This document shows positions 45,501-64,000 of a DNA stretch of 64,000 bases, piece after piece (position 1 is the first letter of the stretch; each line of letters opens with the position of its first letter). Position numbers and translations under genes: made by a program. This DNA is from Branchiostoma floridae (lineage: Eukaryota; Chordata; Leptocardii; Amphioxiformes; Branchiostomatidae), in contig NC_049988.1 of NCBI RefSeq assembly GCF_000003815.2, forward strand, positions 12,551,969 to 12,615,968, in the 5' to 3' direction. The notes beneath the pieces are model-generated. The model was not told where the DNA came from. It ran no database searches and saw nothing but the letters and a program-made list of their open reading frames with translations.

Positions 45501-45722
45501 TGGTTGACCTCTATCCACGAGGTAACCTACATTGTCTGTTGATTTCAAAAATATGGTATTTAGAGATCAAGTCAACAGACGGTGTCTTCAAGCTGTAATA
45601 CATTTTTATTTTGAAACATTGTACTTTTGAAACCGCCATCCATAGACTTGATAATCCTAAATAACCTGTTTTTTAAAGCAAATAAGATATAGGTTAACCC
45701 AACGAAAAAGGTGAACTTGCAT
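45501..45722. mobile_element. Family F TIR element
   Basis: Ends TTGACCTCTATCCACGAGGTAA and ACGAAAAAGGTGAACTTG are imperfect inverted repeats related to the copies at 50831 and 57161. The interior shares GGTATTTAGAGATCAAG and CCTAAATAACCTGTTTTTTA. Confidence 0.65.
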
Positions 45723-45795
45723 GAAATTTTCTTTCATTAAAAGATTGCTTTAAAAATTGCTGTACTTATTTTTCATAACTGTTGAATATTAGAGT

Positions 45796-45959
45796 CCTAT
45801 AATAAGAGTGACTGTTTAATTGTTGGTTTGTAAAGATCCAGAATCTGATAGAGACCATAATAAGAGTGTTTATTATTATTCTAATTGTAGGTTTGTAAAA
45901 GATTCAGAATCTGACAGACCTATAATAAGAGTGTTTAATTGTTGGCTTGTAAAGAGCCA
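45796..45959. repeat. Minisatellite, about three units of 41-64 bp
   Basis: Three successive units begin CCTATAATAAGAGTG (or CCATAATAAGAGTG) and run through TTTGTAAAGATCCAGAATCTGA; the last is truncated. It lies about 40 bp beyond the thiolase stop codon, in its 3' UTR. Confidence 0.8.
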
Positions 45960-45998
45960 TAATTTCACCTAAAGACTGGGAAGAATAACATGGCTCCT

Positions 45999-56138
<10,140 letters not shown>

Positions 56139-56582
56139 GCCTTCCGTCGTACACCCAATCTGTTGGAAGACTGAGGAAAAGAGTCGTTTGCTGTTAGGAA
56201 GCGTCCCAAAGTTGACAAGCGCCCGAACACGAATTTGTGCTGCCGTCTTGCCGACCCGGCCAAAGTGCAAAGGTCGATGATCGTCAGGGCAGTTAACTTT
56301 CAGCCAATCAGCGGCAAAACCCACTTTGCAAGTCACAAATTTTACACAAGAGCCGTTTTCTAAGACAAACTGTCACATTCATTGATGTGTAGCTATAACA
56401 GTTTAAATTTTCTTATCATCGGTAACATCATATGCTGTTATAGAATTACAGCCTATGTTGAGGTTTCATCCAGATATTGGTTGGGAAAGCCTTAACAAAC
56501 TAAAATCGCGCTCCTAGTAAAATCGCGCTCCTAGCGCCCGGCCGGGTCTACAGTTGCGGCAACCTCTCCCAGTGTCATTAAA

Positions 56583-56770
56583 CCCCCTTCACATTAGGCG
56601 CGATTCGATCGGACGACGAGTCTGCGAGCTCTAAATTACTATAAGGCATGACCCTGACGGGAAGGGGGGATCTGCCATTTCTTCGTCGGCATCAGGGTCA
56701 TGCCTCCTCGTAATTTGGAGCTCAGTCGCAGACTCGTCGTCCGATCGATTTTCGCTCCATGTGAGGGGGT
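56583..56770. mobile_element. Long foldback element (arms about 80 bp)
   Basis: The left arm from CCCCCTTCACAT and the right arm to ATGTGAGGGGG are inverted repeats over about 80 bp at roughly 80% identity, including the shared block ATCGGACGACGAGTCTGCGA and GGCATGACCCTGA. The loop is about 25 nt. No coding. Confidence 0.8.
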
Positions 56771-57160
56771 ATAACCCCAGCCAGCGAGAGATCGTGTAAA
56801 CACAAGCTAGAAATTGGCCAAAATTAAAATCTCAATCTAAAGGGCAATAGAAGTACGCAATTGCTGGTTTTGCCTGATACTAGTATCTACGGGAGCTAAG
56901 ACAATCCTATATACGGAACTTATATTTTGAACAGGGATGAGGCACAGATACATCACAGAAGTTGACTTGATCTAGCTAAATACACACGCGCAGTAGTTCG
57001 TCTACGCAGATACGGCTTCTGTTTATTCTGTATACGTAGTCTCAAAGGCCACATTGCTGAGCAAATACCACAGCACAGTTCTGTTTGGTTACAATCCTGT
57101 GCCGCTCCAGCTTATATACGAAGTCTTTCTGTATGTATTGCTGTTTTAGCTTTGCTTTGT

Positions 57161-57371
57161 TAACGCTAGTTCACCTTTATCCGCGGGGTAAACTATATCC
57201 ATTGTTTTAAAACCATGGTTTCAAATTGCAATATTTTCGCAATATTTCAGTGGACCGACATTTTCAAAATATTGCAGTTTAAGAACACCGCCCGTCAAAT
57301 TGACATCCCTAAATACCCTGTTTCTAAAACAACGGATATTGGTTACCTCTCGAATAAAGGTGAACTAACGA
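57161..57371. mobile_element. Family F TIR element (best copy)
   Basis: TAACGCTAGTTCACCTTTAT at the left and AATAAAGGTGAACTAACG at the right are inverted repeats. A second internal palindrome has TTGCAATATTTTCGCAATATT. It lies about 240 bp upstream of the LRR-Ig coding region. Confidence 0.75.
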
Positions 57372-57606
57372 TAGATGTAAATGAACATTTTGCATCCCAC
57401 CATGTCCTTAATACATGTATCTTATGTGTTTACTCGTCAATAGTGCCGTATGTCTTTTCAGTCACATGACATTTATCATGATGTTGTTCAGATCTACAAA
57501 TACGTTTTTCTCTAATTAATCTATTCATATAAGATACAATTACAACTCATTAAAAAAAAGCTTTGTTTCCTTCACTCAGGGAGGATTCTTGTCCTTGTTG
57601 GCAACA

Positions 57607-59694
57607 ATGTTGACGACAATGTTGACGACAATGGCGACCGTCCTGCCACACTTGCTCCTGCTAACCTTTGCCCCCATGGTAAGCCTGGCCTGTCCACACG
57701 GGTGCCAGTGCTACAGCGACGTGCCCTCGGTCCACTGTTACTACCTGGGGATCACGGCTGTGCCCTCGGGCTTCCCTCCCAACACCACACTCCTCGCCAT
57801 CCGCCACTGTAACATCACCGCCCTGCGCAGGGGTGACTTCAGCGGCATGCCTCTATTGGCGACTTTGTACCTCGACTGGAACAACATATCCACTATTGAG
57901 CCGGGGACTTTCGACGGGTTATTCCACCTGCAATCCTTGGCCATCGGCGGAAACCGTGTCGCTAAGCTCCCCCCAGGTCTCTTCAAGGACAACAAGCTGA
58001 CAGATTTTGACGGGTCTGACAACCGTATCGAGGCTATCCCGTCTGGTGTGTTCACCAATCACTCCAGCCTAACAAGTCTGATTCTGAACGGAAACCGCAT
58101 CAGTATGCTCGGCGATGATGCCTTCGCAGGACTGCCGCAACTTGTGGAGATCCAGATTAACGACAATCTCATCTCTCGTCTCCCTGCTGATGCTTTAAAG
58201 GGTGCTTCCAAGCTCTGGACTCTCTCAATGCCCAGGAACGCCATAACAAAAATAGAACAAGGTGCTTTATCGGACTGTACCTCTTTGTACAACCTTGATC
58301 TGAGCGGCAACCAACTTACGACTCTAGAAGGATCTTTGAAGGGTCTCTCAAATTTAAATTCTTTGTGGGTTTCCGGAAATCGTGTTCTCGAGATAACCAA
58401 CAGCACTCTGACCAGTCTGACTTCTCTCCGTGACTGTTGGCTGGACAACAACAGGATCAGGAAAATAGAAAGCGGTGCTTTCAAGGGGATGGGGAACCTG
58501 AACAATTTCTACCTCGGTAACAACGACCTCGAAGAGATGCCTCTGAACGAACTCGTAGGTGTTCTTAAACTTGACCTAGCGAACAACAGACTACAGAGTC
58601 CACCCTTGAACATGACCGCCGCGCCAAACCTTGCAATATTGATGCTTTCGGGCAACCCCATTAAAATCATGGCATCGTCACAGTTTGCAAGTCTCAAAAG
58701 TATATTTGAAGTTGATCTGGACAACGTGACGGCAGTGCGAGAAGACACAATAAACCCCTGGGCCTTGTGTGGCGCTCCAACTTTACAGTCTGTGTCGTTG
58801 AACCACAACAACATCACATCGTTCCCTGTCGATCTTCTGACATGTGCAGCAAATCTAACATATCTTAGTTTGTCCGGCAACAAGATGGCAAACTTCAGAA
58901 AGGATGTCTTTTACAACTTACGGAACATAGTTCAACTGGATCTTACAGGCAACAGAATCACGAACATTTCTACATTGTCGGTAGCGCTGGAGTCCATCAC
59001 GTTCCTAGACTATTTGACCTTAACCAGTAACCCTGTAGTCTATCTTCCAAAACACGCATTTCCAGCCTTTATACAGACAGACAACGTCGATCTCAACGAC
59101 ATGAAGCTTCGCGCAGTTGACAAGGATGCGTTTGAATGGATGGGAAAACTTCAGTCTATCAATATGGCCAAGAACAGGCTCCGATTCATACCAGGGAAGC
59201 TTTTCGCAAACATCAGTGTTGAGAAAGTCAACCTGGAGGGCAACCCGTGGTACTGTGACTGTCAGATGTACGAGTTTGCACAGTGGATGAAAACCAACAA
59301 CATGTCGGAAAAGTTTGATGTAGTCTGTGACGGACCTGAGACGCTTAATGGAACCTACTTGTCTGACATTCCACTTAAGAACCTGACATGTGACTGTGTT
59401 CACTATCAGGCACCAACTATCAACACCACAGGGAGCGACACTGTTGTTGTGGCTGGCCATGACGCACGGCTTGTGTGTAACGTCACAGGTTGTCCCGAAG
59501 CAGCTGTCATCTGGACCACTCCGCTAGGCGACGCTTTCTCAGAGGATTCGGACGATCCTCGTTTCTCCGTTTTGTCTGACGGTGGACTGGAGATTCACGA
59601 AGCAAAGACCATTGATGCCGGCATGTACATATGTACAGCGATAAACTACATCGGAAGTAGTCAAGAAATCGTTGTTCTCGGGGTTACTGGTTAA
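57607..59694 (+). CDS. Secreted leucine-rich repeat and immunoglobulin-domain protein, intronless coding region
   Basis: A predicted extracellular protein of 695 aa, probably an adhesion or recognition molecule; ligand unknown. Order: signal peptide (about 1-28, with MLTTMLTTM duplication then a Leu-rich core), an LRR N-terminal cap (CPHGCQCYSDVPSVHC), roughly 20 LRRs of about 24 residues (LxxLxLxxNxI pattern) to about 545, an LRR C-terminal cap (NPWYCDC ... CDG ... LTC), then one I-set Ig domain with the Cys pair LVCNV/MYICTA, the core IWTT and DAGMYIC. Many N-glycosylation sites. No transmembrane helix or GPI signal follows; the ORF stops 8-10 residues after the Ig fold. The ATG at 57607 is the first in frame after a probable splice acceptor. 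It could belong to the LRIG/LINGO/LRRN-like families, but lacks their membrane anchor. Confidence 0.9.
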   Translation: MLTTMLTTMATVLPHLLLLTFAPMVSLACPHGCQCYSDVPSVHCYYLGITAVPSGFPPNTTLLAIRHCNITALRRGDFSGMPLLATLYLDWNNISTIEPGTFDGLFHLQSLAIGGNRVAKLPPGLFKDNKLTDFDGSDNRIEAIPSGVFTNHSSLTSLILNGNRISMLGDDAFAGLPQLVEIQINDNLISRLPADALKGASKLWTLSMPRNAITKIEQGALSDCTSLYNLDLSGNQLTTLEGSLKGLSNLNSLWVSGNRVLEITNSTLTSLTSLRDCWLDNNRIRKIESGAFKGMGNLNNFYLGNNDLEEMPLNELVGVLKLDLANNRLQSPPLNMTAAPNLAILMLSGNPIKIMASSQFASLKSIFEVDLDNVTAVREDTINPWALCGAPTLQSVSLNHNNITSFPVDLLTCAANLTYLSLSGNKMANFRKDVFYNLRNIVQLDLTGNRITNISTLSVALESITFLDYLTLTSNPVVYLPKHAFPAFIQTDNVDLNDMKLRAVDKDAFEWMGKLQSINMAKNRLRFIPGKLFANISVEKVNLEGNPWYCDCQMYEFAQWMKTNNMSEKFDVVCDGPETLNGTYLSDIPLKNLTCDCVHYQAPTINTTGSDTVVVAGHDARLVCNVTGCPEAAVIWTTPLGDAFSEDSDDPRFSVLSDGGLEIHEAKTIDAGMYICTAINYIGSSQEIVVLGVTG

Positions 59695-60114
59695 CTTCAA
59701 CGCCAAGTAGGACTGTCAGTGCATCGATTAAGGTTAGACATCCAGGTAGTAAGATGCGCCAAACAGCAGATACTAAGCAGCTGGACATGATTTTGGACAC
59801 GGTCAGACGGTTCAGACAGGCATCCATTTCGTCAGTGACGTCAAAACTATTAGTGTTTCACATTGCAGATCTTTAATTAACTCCGGGAAGCAGATCTAGA
59901 GGTTTTGTATGTTTGTGATGGTGCATTGTGGTCGCACTAGGGGTGTGTACCGGTACGAAAAAAGGAACTACAAAAAATCAGTTGACCGTATCTTGACCAA
60001 TGATTATATGGCAGGCGTTCACACGTTTTGGAGCTTAACGCTCTAAGAAAATAACAAAAACGAAGCAGAGTAGAGTTGATAGTCATTTCTACCAAGTTTC
60101 TAAAGTCAAACTAA

Positions 60115-61065
60115 GGCCACAGCAAGTAAATTTTATGGATGACATCCGCGCGCTCATTAATTTTTGCCTGATTTCAGAAAAAAATAAGGGTTTTTTTCTT
60201 CTTCGGAGATGGTCAACATGACAATAAAGTACCGAAATGGGAAAGTGTGCCTAATGATTGTACTTGTAGAAGTGACATTAGCGATGTAGCCATGATTGTA
60301 GTTATAGAAGTGAAACCAGCTGGATAGTTGGAAAAGTGGCACCATAATGGAAGTCATAAGTGAAGTTGCCAACTTGGTAAGTGATACCAGTCTACTACAC
60401 TAGATCACTTCTTTAATACAGAAATGAATGATTTGTCGTCAGTACTACCATGTTTTGTCACTTTAACTCTTCTTACAACATTTATGGGCTGACGTCAGAG
60501 TTGCGTTGCGCGGTAGAGGGATTTGGGTGTGACTTAAAATCCTTGAAAATCCTTCTTTTCCTTGAAAATTTTTGCCCAATCTGGAGACTTTTTGAGTTTG
60601 AAGAGACATGTAGGGTCTAAGCTTTCCTGTTTGGGTCAAAATTTGTTCAGTTCAGCAGTTCAGCTGGTGTAAGGACAGGTTTTAGTTATAGGGTGCTACT
60701 GGTTGTATCAGGAGGGAAAAGGGGTCAGAGGTGAGGTTTCTTTCATAGAGCGAGCTTTTCTCGGAGAATGAGCAGAACAACCCTCTGTTTTCTTTGAATG
60801 GTTATAAACTAGACCCAAGTGACTTTCTGGTGGAGAAGACTTTTTAAGATTGAACTATGGGTTAGTACTTTTTTGAAGCCTTCATTCAGTGTATTTCAAC
60901 ATGCTTGTCAATGGGCAGCCCTAACTTCGATGTCTGACCTTATGGTGTCTATTTTGAAAATTTAGCCATCTTGTTTTTTTACCCATCTTGTATTTTTTTT
61001 CGCCCTATCTCACTATTTTTGCAGTCTGCAGAGGATGTCATCCATAAAATTTACTTGCTGTGGCC
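60115..61065. mobile_element. Family B TIR element (951 bp), longest copy
   Basis: Starts GGCCACAGCAAGTAAATTTT and ends AAAATTTACTTGCTGTGGCC, flanked by TAA on both sides. It shares internal blocks with the copies at 48320 and 49142. Even this copy has no long ORF, so no transposase is visible. Confidence 0.9.
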
Positions 61066-61363
61066 TAAGCGTAATCTACATGAAGATATGATTTTAAAAC
61101 GTCAGTGACAGTCGTATATTCCACAAAGCAGATTAGTTTGTAGGGAAATGGACCATTGTTTAAAGTATCGCCTATTAACAACTTTTATTGGACAATCAGA
61201 CCCAGGTTAAGGTCCAAACCTGGACCCAGAAATTTCTGTACCGGTACCTACACGCACAAAAATTAACATTTGAATGCTAGGCATGTAGACGACAGCTTTA
61301 GGAAATTTTGGGTCAAGTGTACAAAAAAAGTACGAGATATGACTTAAGTGCTTACCACTAGGA

Positions 61364-61387
61364 TTAGGGTTAGGGTTAGGGTTAGGG
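61364..61387 (+). repeat. Short interstitial telomere-type repeat (TTAGGG)4
   Basis: Four perfect TTAGGG units, about 60 bp from an assembly gap. The motif is the metazoan telomere unit; four copies are too few to call a telomere. Confidence 0.9.
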
Positions 61388-61445
61388 TAGTGCTTAGAGG
61401 CAACATAGCTAAGAGAGTATTCTAGTCGGTCAAACTTGGTATCAT

Positions 61446-61545
61446 NNNNNNNNNNNNNNNNNNNNNNNNNNNNNNNNNNNNNNNNNNNNNNNNNNNNNNN
61501 NNNNNNNNNNNNNNNNNNNNNNNNNNNNNNNNNNNNNNNNNNNNN
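61446..61545. other. Assembly gap (100 N)
   Basis: Run of exactly 100 N, probably of nominal size, in the spacer between the LRR-Ig gene and the gene at 62098. Confidence 1.
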
Positions 61546-62097
61546 ATGATTGTATACATCGTTTGTTATGGTGATCCGAATGTTGCGTACCTCAAAACAA
61601 CGTGGCTTTTAAAAGTCGGAAGCTACTTCTATTTCACAGAAAAGGTAAACACGATTCTCATTCAGGGTCAGTTAAATGTTGCTTCCCCCCCCCCCCCCCC
61701 CCCGGCAAAAAAAAACCGTCGTTGTAGCTGCTTTATCCAAATGAAGCCTACATAGAAAGGGTATGGATATTAGTGGTCAAATGCAAGCTGTATATGAGAA
61801 CTTCGGGCCTAATCAAATCTCGAAATATGATATATAATCCGGCACTATGTTGGTGTTATTTCAATGAAGGAAAATTCTAGGGGCTTAATCCGTTTCTATC
61901 CTCCCACAGTATGTCATTACAGAAAGGGCCGAGATCCCAGCCCAGAATCACTCGGGCTCAGCTAGTGTTTGGGTTAGACTACAGCAATGGCAATCCCTTG
62001 AATGATTGTACATGTATCGGTCAGTAATTGAGTTTAGAAAAGTACTGTTCATAATTTGGGTGGACTAATCTCATCAACTTGTCGCCGGTAGACAACA

Positions 62098-63075
62098 ATG
62101 GGGGATATGACAACTACAGAGGTAGGTGTTTTACAACAGTGCATTTTTGATAACATCAACTATCGATCATGTTACATGTAACGTTACCTCCCCCTACCTC
62201 CAAACATATTTTTGTCACTGTTCAAAACACAGTCAGGTACCCCATACAAAGCATATTTGTTTGTTTCAAAGTTATGAAATTTCGACAAAAGCGTTTCTGT
62301 TCATTAACTGATTGTTAGTGAAAACGAGTTTTTCGTTGATAGAAACATTGTGATCGTACTGTCTAATCAAGTACTAAGCTTAATATGAAAGAGGTGTGCT
62401 CGTGTTCGTGAACGTCGTCTAGTAGCGTACATAAGTCTGGGGGCGTGGCTCGTACCCTCAATCGGCCTTACATAACATTATCATAAAGTGGAAGAAAGTT
62501 TATATTTAGGTGTCGAAGTAGAAAATTCAGTCAACTACATAAAAACATTACCTAATCCCAAAGAACACACGAAACAGAATTTCTTTTGATTGGATAAATT
62601 GTCTAAAGAGGATCCAGCCATTTGCTTTCCTTTTTTGGATGATGTAACATCTTCATAATTTTAGTTATTATCATCACGATTTTCACGCATGCATTGTGGG
62701 TAAAATGTCAAAGGTGAAGGCCTTACGTCTAAAACAGTTTTTGCCTCGATTTGCATAACAATGCTCAGAGGGGTTTTGGTATGTTCCCCATTCCCTTCAC
62801 CTTTGACATGTTACCTACAATGCATCTAGCTGCACATGCGTACTTGGAATCATAAACTTATCCTCATGTTACGCGGAACCAGCATTACCTCTATGCCATG
62901 TTATTACTCTATCAGGACACCTTACCAATTTTTCCATTCTGTACACAGGTGCAGATGATTGCAGACAGGCAACTGATTCAGGAACTGAAGCACGCCACCG
63001 CTGAAAAATTACGTGATCCAAATGACGCCATGAAGCAACTGACACCTCTGAAAGAAAACTGGACTCTTCTTGAAG
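62098..63075 (+). CDS. Unrecognised gene, first two coding exons (incomplete)
   Basis: Exon 1 at 62098-62121 encodes MGDMTTTE and ends at a strong GTAGGT donor. Exon 2 at 62949-63075 follows a pyrimidine-rich ACACAG acceptor and ends at GTATGT. The join is in frame: ADRQLIQELKHATAEKLRDP then AMKQLTPLKENWTLLEG, with one base left for the next codon. The peptide is hydrophilic and helix-prone, without signal peptide. I do not recognise the family. Further exons must lie beyond 63075, across the 63316 gap or outside the window. Support comes from paired consensus splice sites and frame continuity. Confidence 0.5.
62691..62823. repeat. Near-perfect hairpin, 30-bp arms
   Basis: Arms 62691-62720 (GCATTGTGGGTAAAATGTCA...) and 62794-62823 pair with two mismatches in 30, with a loop of 73 nt. 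Likely a foldback MITE. Lies in intron 1 of the gene at 62098. Confidence 0.85.
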
Positions 63076-64000
63076 GTATGTGGAACTTCTAGCAGATATT
63101 TATGACATGAAAGTCATGACTAGATTTGATAGTAGCTACATGTAGAATTTCAGTAAATGTTATGTCATGACAAACTTTCAAATCATGACAAACGACTGCA
63201 CAATTTTTTAGAATTTTCTCATCAAATATTTCGTCTATAGTTTAACGTCAAAGCTATATACTTATTACCTACATGATAAATTTAGATATAGTTTTGTCTG
63301 TCTGTCCGTCTGTCTNNNNNNNNNNNNNNNNNNNNNNNNNNNNNNNNNNNNNNNNNNNNNNNNNNNNNNNNNNNNNNNNNNNNNNNNNNNNNNNNNNNNN
63401 NNNNNNNNNNNNNNNATCTTTGCTTAATGAGTCAAAGCTTGTTTGGATCATGCAGAGTTAGACTCATTGCGCACGAGCAGATTGTGAAAAAGGGGAAAAC
63501 ATCGCTGTTTGTGCCCCCCGCGCCCCCGGACACACACACACACACACACTGTTTTCAATCAGAAAATACCGAAAATTGTGACCAGAGCATGTCCAGAGCA
63601 AAAGATATCAAAACCTAATCTCTGGGCAGATCTTGCGGTGACATGAAATAGCATCATAAAGCTGGGAAAAGTGTTTAGCTGGTAAAAAAAAGTTCATTGG
63701 TCACCACGAAAGATCTTCGCGGTGATTTGCTTGGAGATAAATCAAAACCGGAAATACAGCTGAAGTACGATGAAAGCCGCAATGGGACGTACTATCGAAC
63801 TTCACCTTCATTTTCCCCTACCCACCTACCAAAATTCCATGCAGTTTCATCCATAGCTTCTGGGTTTATGCCTACCACAAATGAATAAACCTGGCCAGGA
63901 CTAGAGTTCGGCGACCTCATACCTCCATGACTATTTAGAGCTTTTGTTAATTTCATGCAAATGACTTAACATTAATATGATTTATGCATGGTGTTGTTCA
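63076..64000. other. Right-edge sequence, intron or spacer
   Basis: Contains a TGTC/TCTG microsatellite abutting a 100-N gap (63316-63415), a short (CA)n at about 63531-63549 and otherwise AT-rich sequence. I could not identify the next exon of the gene starting at 62098. Confidence 0.5.

Larger units (their letters stand above)
44775..45998. other. Spacer between convergent lectin and thiolase genes
   Basis: Contains both 3' UTRs, a family D copy, a family F copy and a three-unit minisatellite. A TTTATT at 45869-45874 could serve as the thiolase minus-strand AATAAA signal. No gene seen. Confidence 0.55.
56139..57606. other. Divergent intergenic region, thiolase to LRR-Ig gene
   Basis: Holds both promoters, a foldback element (56583-56770) and a family F element (57161-57371). 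A pyrimidine-rich acceptor TTCCTTCACTCAG at 57567-57579 suggests a 5' UTR intron for the LRR gene. No other gene seen. Confidence 0.6.
59695..62097. other. Spacer after the LRR-Ig gene
   Basis: Contains a 951-bp family B element, a (TTAGGG)4 tract, a 100-N gap (61446-61545) and a poly-C run of about 17 at 61687-61703. A few short ORFs, none recognisable. The promoter of the gene starting at 62098 should lie at the right end. Confidence 0.55.

Noticed and set aside
56139-56336. Upstream in-frame extension of the thiolase N-terminus
   Set aside because: It begins at a GTG, has no similarity to thiolases, and would place the PTS2 signal internally; the ATG at 56138 fits the family.
58059-58505. 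Antisense ORFs across the LRR-Ig gene
   Set aside because: Created by the codon bias of the leucine-rich repeats on the plus strand; no independent domain.

Overview
The window looks like intron-rich genomic DNA from an invertebrate chordate, most likely an amphioxus (Branchiostoma-type). The proteins match chordate families closely. Genes have many short GT-AG introns, and the accessory genes are of kinds amphioxus has in abundance (LRR-Ig, C-type lectin, JHAMT-like methyltransferase). Introns and spacers are packed with short inverted-repeat elements. Other invertebrate deuterostomes cannot be excluded. Four N gaps (21623-22026, 51733-51832, 61446-61545, 63316-63415) show a draft assembly.

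Layout: (1) 2208-10277, minus, a RETREG/FAM134 reticulophagy receptor in 8 exons. (2) 10642-18057, plus, gamma-tubulin in 13 exons, head-to-head with RETREG over a 364-bp bidirectional promoter. (3) 18.1-25.5 kb, a gene-poor spacer with one unexplained ORF. (4) 25509-26417, minus, an apparently intronless JHAMT-like SAM methyltransferase. (5) 28373-39042, plus, a CRTAP/P3H4-type collagen-modification protein in 9 exons, ending in a KDEL-like tetrapeptide. (6) 42322-44774, plus, a type II membrane C-type lectin in 5 exons. (7) 45999-56138, minus, peroxisomal 3-ketoacyl-CoA thiolase (ACAA1) in 13 exons, with a PTS2-like N-terminus and an apparent 1-base frameshift in exon 8. (8) 57607-59694, plus, a secreted-type LRR-Ig protein with an intronless coding region. 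(9) 62098 onward, plus, the first two exons of an unrecognised gene running off the window.

The genes do not form one pathway. Their order matters, however: from general knowledge of the human map, RETREG3 and TUBG1 are adjacent and divergent at 17q21.2 with P3H4 nearby, while CRTAP and ACAA1 lie at 3p22. 17q21 and 3p24-p22 belong to a recognised whole-genome-duplication paralogon (THRA/RARA/TOP2A versus THRB/RARB/TOP2B). The window may therefore preserve a pre-duplication gene order.

Repeats: I found at least six families of short terminal-inverted-repeat elements, labelled A-F here. A and B share GGCCACA termini and TTA/TAA target duplications, pointing to PIF/Harbinger-type elements. There are also three foldback elements, a GGATCCGG-type TIR element, two minus-strand LINE remnants, several microsatellites or minisatellites and a short (TTAGGG)4 tract. 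No tRNA, rRNA or CRISPR array was seen. All exon boundaries come from reading GT-AG signals and reading-frame continuity by eye; no alignment was run.
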